Positions 45,301-54,995 of a stretch of DNA of 64,000 nucleotides are shown here, piece after piece. The stretch is taken from positions 3,921,001-3,985,000 of the forward strand of contig OZ025207.1 of the NCBI GenBank assembly GCA_964019055.1. Direction: 5' to 3'. The DNA comes from Anthopleura xanthogrammica. Taxonomy: Eukaryota > Cnidaria > Anthozoa > Actiniaria > Actiniidae. How positions within the stretch are numbered: position 1 is the first letter of the stretch; the number at the start of each line of letters is the position of its first letter. The notes beneath the pieces were generated by a model. The model did no database searches and was not told where the DNA came from. It saw only the letters and a program-made list of their open reading frames with translations. The position numbers were made by a program, and so were the translations under genes.

Positions 45301-48300
45301 TGACCCCTTCGAATGACATGAGCCATTTTATCATCAGTGGAACAGTAAAAACAGCCATAAGGTTACAGATCACTGTGGTCATAAGGGCTAGTGCGGCATT
45401 TCCTCCAGCTTGTCCCACCTAGAGAATCAAGGAATCCAACAATGAATATATTACAGTTGAGACATCAAGATGGGTTGTAGTGAAGAAGATACACATGCGC
45501 AGTCCCTTTGTACCTCCCTCCTTGGGCTCACAATTCATTTTTTTAATGTAATATCATTATTTTGACAAGCAAAATAATGATATTACATTATTATTATTTA
45601 GTATAAATACAAAGGTGATTATACAAAATCGCGCGCTCTGATTGGTTTTCTATCTCGGATTATCAGCCGATAATCACCTTTTCGGACAAAATGGCTGTCA
45701 GCGTGACCGTCGCGCTTTTAAAAAATAAAATATCTCACTTTCAATGTTGTTTCCTTCTTTCTTTTTTGAAATAATCACCTTTTTATTTATACTAAAACAA
45801 TTATTCACCTCAAGCTCAGTGATTATCGATGAATATTTACCTCGCAGCTCGAAGACTCGCCGCTCGGTAAATATTCATCGATAATCACTTCGCCTTCGGC
45901 GAATAACTGCTAAATATTATTATTATATATTATTATTATGTATTTATACTGTTTTTTTTTTCCTTCGTCATTACCCAATAAAGCCTTATAGAAAATTTGC
46001 TATGTGTAGATATAAAGCATGCGGGTGTTGGCAGAACACAAGAGAAGTATTATGAAAAGCATGACATGTAGCAGAGTGCTTCTCAACACTTCTCAAGTGT
46101 TCTGACAATCCCCAAGTGCTACATAACTGCACACAGCACAGCAAGCAAGTTTTTTTTCTTTTATAAAATATGAATTACAACTTATGAGCATTATTTTGGA
46201 TTTGAATGATGCAATAGAAACTGCTAGCTCATGCTGTGTGCTCTCATAAACCATGTTCCCCCAACCAAACAGAAGCTGAGATTTATAACAGTTATTTCAT
46301 AATGGGATCGGAATTATACCACTGAGGAGGAACTAGGGGAATCTTAGTGGAATATTATACAAGAATTTACAACCCTTCTGGCGAGAAATTGTACAATTAG
46401 GTAGAATGGGTGGTATGCGATGCTATTGTGCTGTCTCTCACTGCTGTGTAGTTCACACCTTGCGTCGCAGGTTTATTTCCCAGCTGAGCCTCATATATGG
46501 GCCAATTTTTTTGATGTGTTGTTCTCTCCCTTGCCACAAAGGTTTTTCTCTGGGTTCTCTGGTTTTCCTAACTCCATAAAAATCAACATGTGAGTTGAAT
46601 GTTGTACGTTGTAAATAATGAATGTAGTGGTAGTGTGTGAAGCAAACCGCACGGTAGAACTCCGTACGGGGAGTGATAGTTGTAAAATATATGATTTACA
46701 ACCCTCCATTTGTTATGGAGCTTGTCATGTATCTGAGACTAGACCTTCAAATTTTATTGAACCCTGAAACAACCTCTGGGTTGATCAAAGTCAGGGCATG
46801 GCTAACTCACAGATTGAACCCTGAAACAACCTCTGGGCTGATCTAAGTCAGGGCATGGCTAACTCACAGATTGAACTCTGAAACAACCTCTGGGCTGATC
46901 TAAGTCAGGGCATGGCTAACTCACAGATTGAACTCTGAAACAACCTCTGGGCTGATCTAAGTCAGAGCATGGCTAACTCACAGATTGAACCCTGAAACAA
47001 CCTCTGGGCTGATCTAAGTCAGGGCATGGCTAACTGACAGGTCTGATTGGAGTTAATGTGTAAAATTTTGTAGAGGAAGGAAAACTGGAGAACTCAGAGA
47101 TGAACCCTCAAATCAAGGGAGTCAGACCTAACAAACTCTGCCCACATGACGAGTCCAGGAATCAAACCCCCAGGGATACTCCTTTTGTCCAAATCAGGAT
47201 AGGGGTGTTTTGCAGACAGTTTTGAAAACAACCTGTAATAGCATACAGCTGTTGAAACCATACCCTGAAAGGTATGACCATATAATATCAAGTAGAGTAG
47301 TTGCTAAAGATACCCTCTTCCTAAAAATGCTTGTCCCTGAAATTTTCTTTCATAATATATTTACTACTAGAGAAAAAATGAAATAAAACTGAAAATCAAA
47401 ATTCCCCTTAGTGCACCCAATCATCCTCTCCCCTCTTGTTTATAATAGACAGATTAAGCAAACACAAAGTGACTTGAAAGAGGACAGCCCATCTGCTGAC
47501 GAATGACTTCCAAAATGTCTGGTGCGAGAACATTGTGAATGTGGCATTGAGTTATCAATGGTCATTCTGGAAGTCATTTGTCAGTGCGCATGCCGTCCTC
47601 TTTCACATCACTTGGGTTTGCTAAATCTGTCTAATACAAATTACAGCAGGGCTTGAAATAACAGCCGATCAATGGATGACAATGTCCAGCCAGAATTGGA
47701 ACTTGTCTGGTCGTTCATTATTCACAGTAACATTGAGCTAGAAATGGGGTATGACCAAGCTAAAACTAATTTGGCTGGTTATCATGACCGGCAAATGACC
47801 AGCAGTTAGCTCAAGCCCTGTTACAGTAATAAATAGGCCTTAATTCAGCTCTGCTTGTATGACGTAAAGCTGAGGACACATGATGCAATTTTTCATGTGA
47901 CACCGCAAAAACTAGAAGACATTTTATGTGACGTCACAAAAAGTAGAAACACGTTCTACTTTTCCGACATCATGTGCAAAAAACCTCACTATGTGAAAAT
48001 AGCATCACACAAGTAGTCACATGTTGTGATCTAGTTTTTGCAACGTCGCATGAAAAATCGCCTATTCTTCACTTTTGGATTCAGAATTAAACATAATGCA
48101 CTTACCAGAACTACTCCAGCTGATATGGTACAAGGCACTATAAAATACATCTGTATACCAGTTCTAAAGGCCTCTGGCCCCAAAACAGAATAAACCGTTG
48201 CATCTACGTGAGAATGGTTCATTTTTTCTTGCGTTGAATTCGAATTTATTGTTCCATTTAATTGTTCATTTGAAAACTCTTTCGCAACACGACCTCCAAA

Positions 48301-48666
48301 GGGTAACAGTTCAGTTAACTTGACTCCAATCAAAGGAGTCAAGAACATTATCATAATAATCTGTAGAAGTAGGGCCTTATAAGCTCGGAAGGCATCTTTA
48401 ATCTCTCCAGTTCGAAGCTTGATTCCGCTATGAAGAAAAAGGCCAACGATACAAATGTAGTGAGTTGGATACTTGCTGAGGAAGACTCCAGGAGCGGGCA
48501 CTAAAATGCCAAAAAACACTAGAAATATCAGTCCTAGAGGAAGATAATTCTTGTATAAGAAGTCTAATACTCTCTTGTATAGAGGTAGCTTTGGTAAAGT
48601 GACGGAAACCTCTTCTTCTTCTTCTTCTTCATGATCACTTGTTAAAGCAATGCTTGCAGTCGCCAT
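41758..48666 (-). CDS. SLC10A7/SBF-like transporter A, with two alternative last exons
   Basis: Exon 1 is 48666-48106, exon 2 is 45418-45242, then either exon 3a (44117-43575) or exon 3b (42312-41758). All junctions are phase 0 with AG/GT borders, giving 426 or 430 residues. The fold is that of the bile acid:sodium symporter-like family (SBF-like, SLC10A7 in animals, BASS4 in plants), multi-span carriers; SLC10A7 acts in Golgi/plasma-membrane calcium and glycan homeostasis, but the substrate is unsettled. Exon 1 encodes a seven-Glu acidic stretch at residues 13-19, membrane segments near 42-60, 67-84, 95-115 and 165-187, and a loop with N-glycosylation sequons (NGT, NST, NHS). Exon 2 begins VGQAGGNAALALM, the conserved Gly/Asn transport motif. 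Start is the ATG at 48664-48666 (AAGATGGCG); upstream in-frame codons lack an ATG. The gene is divergent from its paralogue at 54996-57638. The exact orthology (SLC10A7 versus another SBF-like branch) is uncertain. Confidence 0.85.
42428..42595. mobile_element. MITE family M3, copy 2, between exons 3a and 3b
   Basis: TAGAGGCTTTGTACCATCAT and the inverted ATCATTTGATGGTGTAAAGC CTCTA ends match 10157-10307. It lies about 115 bp upstream of the 3b acceptor. Confidence 0.85.
42824..42972. repeat. 7-bp minisatellite (TTGCATG/TTGCTTG)n
   Basis: About 20 copies of a heptamer alternate between TTGCATG and TTGCTTG. It lies between exons 3a and 3b. Long frames across it (CCMLHVA repeats) are artefacts. 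Confidence 0.93.
43575..44117 (-). CDS. alternative terminal exon 3a of transporter A
   Basis: A 180-codon exon following acceptor ACCATTAG, beginning VGKALRFISHVRHF, with four membrane segments (ISVTLLIMVPWMKVSL, LALHLVFMIINYGFSILL, SQKSLIVSVTVISLLPF, LPIVIIHLGILVVDAFIVT). The tail is rich in Glu, Gln and Lys and ends MLVSTV, whose last three residues fit a class I PDZ ligand (S/T-x-V). A TTTATT on the + strand at 43331 offers an AATAAA for this exon about 240 nt after the stop. Confidence 0.88.
   Translation of the reverse strand, partial: VGKALRFISHVRHFVKHNTNILKTISVTLLIMVPWMKVSLSSHHGAFKDINIAGAFAILAYGLALHLVFMIINYGFSILLRLEEAETKAFVILASQKSLIVSVTVISLLPFDGAFQGLVTLPIVIIHLGILVVDAFIVTYWHNRTERNIVQNTEVEANRKEQQKTENITENGTAMLVSTV
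44201..44536 (+). mobile_element. tRNA-containing retroposed insert with 14-bp target duplication
   Basis: AGGGTTTAAAATAA is present at 44187-44200 and again at 44537-44550, flanking a 336-bp insert. Within the insert a block of about 58 bp (TATTTTTCTCTTAATTC ... ATTTCATTTCACT) occurs at both ends (44217-44271 and 44473-44536) and the tRNA-like gene 44397-44468 is between them. The target is the end of an M5 foldback element. A 14-bp duplication is typical of LINE-driven retroposition. Confidence 0.7.
44397..44468 (+). tRNA. tRNA-like gene, predicted anticodon AGT (Thr)
   Basis: A full cloverleaf can be drawn: acceptor GTCCTTG/CAAGGGC (7 pairs, one G-T), D stem GTGT/ACAC, anticodon stem TCGGA/ACCGA with one A-A mismatch at the loop, loop CTAGTAT (anticodon AGT), variable AACC, T arm GTGGG-TTCGAGT-CCTGC (two G-T pairs) and discriminator A. 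A box TAGTGTAGTGG and B box GGTTCGAGTCC match the pol III consensus. A TTTTT terminator follows at about 44475. The D arm resembles tRNA-Val/Asp more than animal tRNA-Thr, so a degenerate or SINE-embedded tRNA is as likely as a working gene. Confidence 0.55.
44537..44727. mobile_element. foldback family M5 copy (GGGTTTAAAATAAC)
   Basis: GGGTTTAAAATAACATCAGT and the inverted ACTGGCCATTATTTTAAACC bound it. Internal words are CTGGCCAGAG, GACCTGGCCAGG and TGACTGG. It lies in intron 2 of transporter A. Confidence 0.75.
44738..45212. mobile_element. Tc1/mariner-like element, family M4, with M5-like insert
   Basis: CAGTAAATCTAAGAAAACCG at 44738 and the inverted CGGTTTTTTAGTTTGACTG at 45212 are flanked by TA. 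The M4 word GAGCACCTAGAATATG is present. The interior 44860-45030 matches 10555-10725 in reverse. It ends 29 bp from the exon 2 donor. Confidence 0.78.
45596..45930. repeat. palindromic elements with GATTATCGATGAATATTTAC arms
   Basis: One element (45596-45798) has TTAGTATAAATACAAAGGTG and the inverted form CACCTTTTTATTTATACTAA. Next to it a perfect 24-bp inverted pair, AGTGATTATCGATGAATATT.. and its complement, spans 45818-45889 with a 24-bp GC-rich centre, followed by a GCCTTCGGCG mini-hairpin. Confidence 0.8.
46430..46710 (+). mobile_element. SINE family S1 copy
   Basis: GATGTGTTGTTCTCTCCCTT, TCTCTGGTTTTCCTAACTCC, CATGTGAGTTGAATGTTGTA and TGAATGTAGTGGTAGTGTGT match the copy at 18295. It lies in intron 1 of transporter A. 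Confidence 0.75.
46754..47042. repeat. 57-bp minisatellite, five copies
   Basis: Units start at about 46754, 46811, 46868, 46925 and 46982. Each contains TGAAACAACCTCTGGGCTGA and AGTCAGGGCATGGCTAACTC. Copies 2-5 are nearly identical. A single unit is at 20843. Confidence 0.93.
47050..47175 (-). mobile_element. SINE family S1 fragment, reversed
   Basis: AGAGGAAGGAAAACTGGAGA, GGGAGTCAGACCTAACAAAC and GAGTCCAGGAATCAAACCCC match the reversed S1 element at 62910. Confidence 0.68.
47446..47634. mobile_element. MITE with TAGACAGATT termini
   Basis: TAGACAGATTAAGCAAACAC and CTTGAAAGAGGACAG are mirrored by CTGT-type CCGTCCTCTTTCACATCAC and GGTTTGCTAAATCTGTCTA. GGAAGTCATT words pair inside. Confidence 0.82.
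47646..47822. mobile_element. foldback family M5 copy (CAGGGCTTGAAATAAC)
   Basis: GCAGGGCTTGAAATAACAGC and the inverted GCAGTTAGCTCAAGCCCTG are the best-preserved M5 ends. ATTGGAACTTGTCTGGTCG and TGACCGGCAAATGACCAGC lie inside. Confidence 0.82.
47870..48066. mobile_element. MITE ending 40 bp from the exon 1 donor of transporter A
   Basis: GCAATTTTTCATGTGACACC and GCAAAAACTAGA are mirrored by TCTAGTTTTTGCAACGTCGC and ATGAAAAATCGC. The centre has TGTGACGTCACA- and GTAGAAAC..GTTCTAC-type pairs. Confidence 0.78.
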
Positions 48667-49014
48667 CTTGGATTGTGAAATAACAAAGGGATCCCAAAGG
48701 TCTCCCAAAGGTATATAAATAACAGACGGTGGAGGCTGGAGTGCTCAGTACCAAAATAGCTGTTGCCTCCCAACATTTTTTCCATACATTTCTCTGTAAA
48801 AGCAGCCAACTTCGGTCGCCCATATCTTCGGCGTTATTCAATAAAACCACTTCAAACTTTCCAACTTTACTAATTTTACTATGCTCTTTTCAAATATTAT
48901 ATTTTCTTTTTTGTTGGATTAAAATTTAAAATGTCACGCAAAACCTGATAAACCCTCATTGAAATATTTTGCAAGCTGCCATGCCCCTGAACCTCTCTAG
49001 ATGTTTCTTAACAC

Positions 49015-49051
49015 CCCCACCCCCACCCACCCCCCCCCCCCCCCCCCCCCC
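49015..49051. repeat. poly-C tract
   Basis: A CCCCCACC stretch followed by about 23 C in a row upstream of transporter A. Similar runs lie near 51121-51136 and 51598-51608. Confidence 0.85.
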
Positions 49052-49195
49052 GCAATCGTAATTAATCTACACTGTCCCTTCTGATGGAAGGCGATACAGA
49101 AACTTGAAGGGGGAAACTTTTTATTTTCTATTTCTATTAGTTAAAATAAAACTGCCATACAAATCTTATTCAGAAGCCATTCAATAATTCATCAA

Positions 49196-49382
49196 TAATT
49201 GACCTTTGTAGCTTGGGTATAAGTTGTATCCATATTCATGTGTCTTCTCATGTGCAACCGTTAAACAAAGAAATGATACTCTAGGGAAAGACATGTGGTC
49301 TTGAGAATAAGATTCTTTGTTTGAGTTGTATCCATATTCATGTGTCTTCTCATGTACAACCATTAAACAAAGAAATGATACG
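49196..49382. mobile_element. rearranged MITE family M2, with internal tandem duplication
   Basis: The block TTGTATCCATATTCATGTGT-CTTCTCATG...AAATGATA occurs at 49228-49281 and again at 49328-49381. GACATGTGGTCTTGAGAATA lies between. It matches the centre of 19622-19821. Confidence 0.78.
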
Positions 49383-49425
49383 AATAATAGTTTAACTATG
49401 TAACTGGGCCTTAAACCTCAAGCCA

Positions 49426-49528
49426 ATAGGGCCCTTGCAGCAGGTCAGAATGCAGCTCAATTTCCTGAGAATTGGAACCTATTGTTTTGCCCTCCAATTG
49501 AGCTGCATTCTGACGTGCTGCAACTATT
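49426..49528. mobile_element. hairpin MITE, family M1, copy 4
   Basis: AATAGGGCCCTTGCAGCAGG start, GCAGCTCAATTT arm and inverted TTGCCCTCCAATTGAGCTGC arm. Confidence 0.8.
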
Positions 49529-49566
49529 TATGGTTTTATTAGTAGTAGATTCAAGTACCCCTATAC

Positions 49567-49731
49567 TAGAGCTCAAAATAATGGCCAGTCATACGCTGAT
49601 GTTGGGCATATGATCTTTTTTTTCAAATTTGACAGGTCAACATGTCCATTTAAAACTGTATTTGACCAGTCAAGTACCAAATTTGGCCAGACATTGAGCA
49701 TTGACCAGCCATTATTTTGGAGCGCTGCTAT
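49567..49731. mobile_element. foldback family M5 copy
   Basis: GAGCTCAAAATAATGGCCAG and the inverted ACCAGCCATTATTTTGGAGC end 8 bp before the stop of the FAD oxidoreductase, so it lies in that gene's 3' flank. Confidence 0.8.
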
Positions 49732-49738
49732 ACACTGA

Positions 49739-51001
49739 TTACTTTACAAAAGATTTAAATTTTAGTAATCCAGTGCTTGTATCAGTACCAAATCTAGTCA
49801 GTGGATGGGTAACCATGAACTTTTGATCCTCAAACACCAATGCTTTTTCATTGTCATGGAATTGTCTTCCAGTCAAAGTGACTTTGGTTATATCAGGAGC
49901 AGAATGGCTCGGAAAATATGATGGTAACATTGAAGAAATATGCTTTGCAATTCCCAGACAGGCAGAAAGTCCAGTAGATCTAATTCCACCAACAGTAATC
50001 CAGTTTTTCTGTGGTAGTGATTCAATCTGATAGTCCTTGTGCTGTGTCGCAGGTCTTAGGCCAGCATAGGTGCCGATTACTTTATGTTCTTTCAACCCAG
50101 GAACAATGTAATATGCTTTTTCAATAAGCATGTCTATAACTTTTTCATCTATTTTAGCCTCATTACGATCAAATTGATCTTCCGCAGTTGGCCCAACAAC
50201 TATGTTCCCATAAACAGAAGGAAATACAAGGATTCCTTTTGTTCTTTCAGTTGGAACAGGAAAAATGATAGAGTTGAGAAGACTTTGAGCTGACTGATCA
50301 AACACTGCATATTGTCCTTTCCGTGGCTTGATTGCAAATGGTGAAGGACGGTTGATTTCTTCGACAATATCACCAAACAAACCAGCACAGTTGATAACAA
50401 GCTTGGCTTCAATCAACCCTTGACTTGTTGACAGCTCCCAGGATCCCCCTGGCTTCCTTCCACCCCCCTCTACCTTGCACCCTCTTAAAATCGTTCCTCC
50501 TTGAGATATCCCCAATAATGCAAGGGAAACTGAAAAGGACCATGGATCAACGATGGCTTCTCTGGGAACAAAAATTGCTCCTAATGCTTCAGGATTCAAA
50601 AAAGGCTCTTTCTGACGAAGTTCTTCAACCGATAACATCTTTACATCGCTTACACCAGCTTCCTTTGCATGGTTCACAAGGTCTGGAAGCTTTCCAAGTT
50701 CTTCTACCGTCCATGCCACAATCAAAGCACCAGAACTCCTATAAGGAACACTGTTATCTCTAAAGAATCCCTCGTTGAGTTCTCTAGCTGTTTTAAGACA
50801 GTCTAGTTCAAGGCTGTTTAACGGAGCATCGAATCCTGTGTGTAGAGTTCCACTGTTACCACAGCTTGCACCAGAAAGAATCTCATCTTCTTGTTCACAG
50901 AGAACACAGTTAAAACCCCGTGATGTGAGCTCCTTAAGAATAGAACAGCCAACTACACCGCCGCCAATAACCGCGACATCGAACTGTTTTTGCTCAGCCA
51001 T
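49739..51001 (-). CDS. FAD-dependent oxidoreductase, bacterial LhgO/GlpA-like (COG0579 type)
   Basis: A single uninterrupted 420-codon frame on the - strand. The N-terminus FDVAVIGGGVVGC is the Rossmann GxGxxG that binds FAD. CGNSGTLHTGF is the second FAD contact of the DAO superfamily; VINCAGLFGD, GILVFPSVYGNIVVGPTAED and IGTYAGLRPAT are typical of bacterial COG0579 enzymes. WITVGGIRSTGLSACLGIA completes the FAD site at the C-terminus. Known members oxidise L-2-hydroxyglutarate or glycerol-3-phosphate; the substrate here is unknown. The ATG at 50999-51001 is chosen; 20 further codons are open upstream, rich in Lys and Arg, but lack an ATG. In contrast to nearly every non-histone gene here it has no intron, and it sits between two SLC10A7-like paralogues. 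That and the bacterial motif set raise possible horizontal gain. The animal L2HGDH looks more distant. Confidence 0.85.
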   Translation of the reverse strand: MAEQKQFDVAVIGGGVVGCSILKELTSRGFNCVLCEQEDEILSGASCGNSGTLHTGFDAPLNSLELDCLKTARELNEGFFRDNSVPYRSSGALIVAWTVEELGKLPDLVNHAKEAGVSDVKMLSVEELRQKEPFLNPEALGAIFVPREAIVDPWSFSVSLALLGISQGGTILRGCKVEGGGRKPGGSWELSTSQGLIEAKLVINCAGLFGDIVEEINRPSPFAIKPRKGQYAVFDQSAQSLLNSIIFPVPTERTKGILVFPSVYGNIVVGPTAEDQFDRNEAKIDEKVIDMLIEKAYYIVPGLKEHKVIGTYAGLRPATQHKDYQIESLPQKNWITVGGIRSTGLSACLGIAKHISSMLPSYFPSHSAPDITKVTLTGRQFHDNEKALVFEDQKFMVTHPLTRFGTDTSTGLLKFKSFVK

Positions 51002-51539
51002 TAAAATTCTTTTTCCTCTTCTGACTTTTTTGCAAATCTCAAGGTAATGAATAACACGCAAAGGATTCTGGGTATGATTTAAAAGTTTTTTAAGGTATCA
51101 ATGTGTTGCATCCGTTCACACCCCCCCCCCCCCCCAACACACATTCACATGCCCCCCTGTTACTTTCTTTCCACTCCTTGGGATTTTTCAAATTACTGTA
51201 ACATAAATTTCAGCTAAGACTACCCCATCCTATTTATCTCTGATGCATTCCAAGGAATCCAATCGAAAGCCATTTTACTGTCATCATTGGCATACACACT
51301 GTAGCCGCATATAAATGGCTTCCCAGGAGCTGAAACGAGGCATAATACTTAAGTGTACGTTGAGCAGGCAAGGAAACTCTTCACTCTGCGATATACCACT
51401 CGGCTCCAAGAAAAAAAATCATAAAAGAAAAAAATAAATAAGTCGCTGAAAAAGAAGAGTTGCATATTTTGGGCATGTAACAAAAAGTTGAATCAGAATA
51501 TTTCATGCTAGCTTGAACTATATATGGTAAGATTACTTG

Positions 51540-51772
51540 ACTGTCCCACACGAGAAAAATACCGAACCAAAAAAAGAAAGAAAAAAAAAAAGAATACCCC
51601 CCCCCCCTCCCAAAAAAAAACAACAACGAACAAACAAACAAACAAAAATAATATCCAAGAAAGAGAAAATTATTACGTATTGGATATCATCAAAAATGCA
51701 GTAGAGGCACATAGTCGTCCCAGGGGGGTGCATATCCCTGCTCTCCCCCCTGGATCCGCCCCTGCTATTCTT
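51540..51772. mobile_element. MITE family M8 fragment with A-rich interior
   Basis: CCCTGGATCCGCCCCTGC at the right end and GGGGGGTGCATATCCCTGC match 34094 and 61347. The left end is blurred by A and C runs. Confidence 0.55.
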
Positions 51773-51779
51773 CAGTTAT

Positions 51780-53860
51780 AGCAAATGCAATCTCCATTCC
51801 ACCCCCATAGGATGTAGGACTAAAATAAGTAAACTTATTCCAAACTCGAAAATATTCGATCACAATTCTGCCAATAATAAGGGAAAAAATTCTGGTTTTT
51901 AAAACAAGACCTGCAGCTTGTGACTGTAGCCACATGACGTGACTATTATAATCCATTCGCTATTGCAGTAATTCCTTTAGAATCGCTTATCAAAGTCACT
52001 CTCACCGGGCAACTTCTATTACTTTAACAAATTTGATTGCTTTCAGTCTTGTATAAAAATAATGGAAAGACTTAACGGCATGAAAAATCAAATGAGGCCA
52101 ATTTATATGCGAAAAAATACTGAAACTACACGTTAACATAAATTTCATTTTTATGAGCCACACTAATGATAGAGAAAATATGTCAATGCTATTATTGTTG
52201 TGTTCCCACCTACCTATCCACGTTGCCTACAGACTTCAAAGATTATTCCTTGGTTGCAACCAGAAGCCAATCTTTATTCAGCTGTATTGGTTCCTTAGCA
52301 ACTCTTCTTCATTGGCAGCAATGTGGCAGTCGACTTTACCAAATGAAAATGCAAATCTTCCGTATATTTTGTAAGCAAGAACACTGAAAAATCTCAAGAT
52401 TTGGGTCCACTTCAAGCTACTTATAGACAACTTTTAGGTAAGGTGAAACAAAATAACAGAAAAATGTTAAAAGTTTGAGTTTAACTTTAAACCAAATTGG
52501 AAAAATGAATTTCATTGAAAATTATTTACTTCGCTTGTTTTTCCAAGTTCTTGTGGCTGAAAAAAGCCACTATCTTCGTTTAGAAATAGTTATTTTAGCT
52601 TTCCTAGTATCTCGTCAATTCTAAATACGATTTAAAAGTTTCTTTCTGAACTATTTAGAAGTTGAGATTATGACTAATTTTTAAGTTATACAATCCAGTT
52701 TTGATAATTTTTTTAAGAATGATCGAGGGTGAAGAATATTGAGCTATTTTCCCCCGACAACGACTAGCTCATGTTAATTTTATTGTTTTTCTGTTGTTTA
52801 TAAAAAACTACGGAGAACTAATTCTTAAAAATAATTATCTGAAGTTGAAGAATGAGAAGTTTAACTTGATACAAGGGTCATTCTTTTCTTATCACGCAAC
52901 ATTATGGATGAAAAAATCCGATTTTGGCACTCTCCTATTGAAAAATCTTAAGCAGGAAAATCTTCTTTTTAGGTTCAAATATTCAATACTTCACAAGAAT
53001 ATAGGTAATTTTGCTCCTTTTTAGGTTAAGAAAATTTCATTTCATTGTCAAATTTTAAACGGAAAATTTCTATTGAAATTTAAAAATAAACTCAAGGAAA
53101 AGCATGAAAAAACTAAGAATTTTAGAGTCAAAAACGCTCAAACGTCGAAAAAAATAACGGAAGATATATGAAAAGAAAAAGCTAAAATAGAGAAACGCAA
53201 TTTTTGGTGTAGAAGAAGTAAGAATATAGTACAAAAAATATCAATAAAAAACTCATTAACTCACTGTAAGGGAAGACGGTCGACAACCACATAACATGTA
53301 ATTTTAAAAACTCATAATTTCATTGTACTTTCGAGTTCTTTTAAATTATTATTATTATTATTAAATGCTAATAAAAAGAGCTACAGAAACTTAAAAGAAT
53401 GAAAACTATATTTTACACAAATTTCAGCGAAGTAGTTTCTTTTTGGCGTAAAATCAAGACTGATGTACAAATTCACTTCAACTATTTTTCAATATTACAT
53501 CAGAGTTCAAATTTCTGAACGTGTTATTTTATATATAGAGTTTATAATTCTCTTTTTTTATCTCTGTAAATTTTCATATTAATATCAGTTTTCCAATGCA
53601 CATTATTTTTTTTACACAGCGTTACCTTATTTTTTTTTTTTCGTTCCTGAATGTGGCCTTGCTAGATTCTAGTGCAGATGTCTCGAGTCCTACTGCGCTA
53701 CTATTTTCTATATCCATACCTGCTGTAATTTGAATTGTGGTTAACGGTAGAAAAATCTTTTAAGTAGAAAGTGAAATAACAAGGTATATGGAAGATTTTT
53801 TACTGATTATAGCCTTGGAACTAACCAGATGCTTTTTTAGCTGACTTTATAAGAAAGAGA
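51780..53860. other. intergenic stretch, no supported gene
   Basis: AT-rich DNA with short frames (52153-52387, 52794-53024) lacking motifs, splice context or bias. There is an (ATT)n run near 53348. Confidence 0.4.
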
Positions 53861-53875
53861 ATGATAAATGAAAAA

Positions 53876-53952
53876 AGACAAAAAAGAAAGAAACGAACGA
53901 ACGAACGAACAAAGGAAGGAAGGAAGGAAAGAAGGAAGGAAGGAAGAAAGAC

Positions 53953-54020
<68 letters not shown>
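53876..54020. repeat. purine microsatellite (GAAC)n-(GGAA)n-(AAAG)n-(GA)n
   Basis: Four successive simple repeats on one purine strand, ending in about 20 GA units at 53982-54019. Arg/Lys/Glu-rich frames across it are artefacts. The following 54020-54990 contains no recognised feature. Confidence 0.93.
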
Positions 54021-54023
<3 letters not shown>

Positions 54024-54995
54024 AAGAAAAGGGAAGAACAAGGAGAAGAAGAAATCAAAAACGAAATCAAAATCGAAATCAAAAACGAAAGAAATATTAA
54101 TAATGAGTAATGAAGAAAATGTAATATAACATTAGTAAATCTTATTGACAGCCTGATTTCATTCTATTTGGCGATTTTTGTTGACACGCCTGCCACCCTC
54201 ACAAATCCTTTTACTCCTAAGTTTGCGCAGTTGTTCGTACTATGGACAGTCTACCGTAGCTGAACTAATGTAACGCACACAAAAGTGCCTCCCAAATTTG
54301 AATTATAAAAAACTAGACTACCTACACTTGAAGAAAGAAAAATCCTCGGTAAAATACTTTACAGTTGTGTTTTCAGAGCGATAAATAATATTTTGCATTA
54401 AAAAAGTCTTTGATCTAAGCAGACAATAGCGAACCAATCACCATTGCAGCTGTTTTCCCAGTGGAATTAAAACTTAATTGTCCCACGAACAACTACACAA
54501 TATCTTTTTTAAAGAGTACTATACAAGTACTAGTTTTTTAAATTTAAAGATATTCTAGCTAATATAATTTGTTGAGCTAGTGGGACATAGCAACGGTAAC
54601 TAAGGGAGTCAGGGTGGTTGGTTGGAACCGTGAATTCGTCGATAATCGTGTAACATTTTTGATATCCTTTTATCGGAGTTACATGGTTACTCACTTAACG
54701 AGTTAGCTCTCTATTCAAAGTTTCTTATAGGCTACTCCTAAGTCAATGTTTGAATAAGAAAATTTAATTTGCATGATACTTGGATGGTACTTTAATGTTT
54801 ACACAGAAATGCTGGCATTGTTGAGTGATAAGAAAAAACTTTAGAATTCAATTTGAAATCTTTTCTGATTCTATCTCGTAGGAGAAGTTGTTTGGGTCAT
54901 TAAGCAAAGATGGAATACTAAGGCTGAAGAAATCTGAGCCGATATTAAACAAGGGCTTCGTATTTGAGAAGAACAAAGCACTGTAAAAATCAGTG

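Noticed and set aside
50084..51047. + strand frames of 69-112 codons
   Set aside because: Antisense shadows of the FAD oxidoreductase.
53837..54110. Arg/Lys/Glu-rich and Ser/Leu/Phe-rich frames
   Set aside because: Purine microsatellite artefact.
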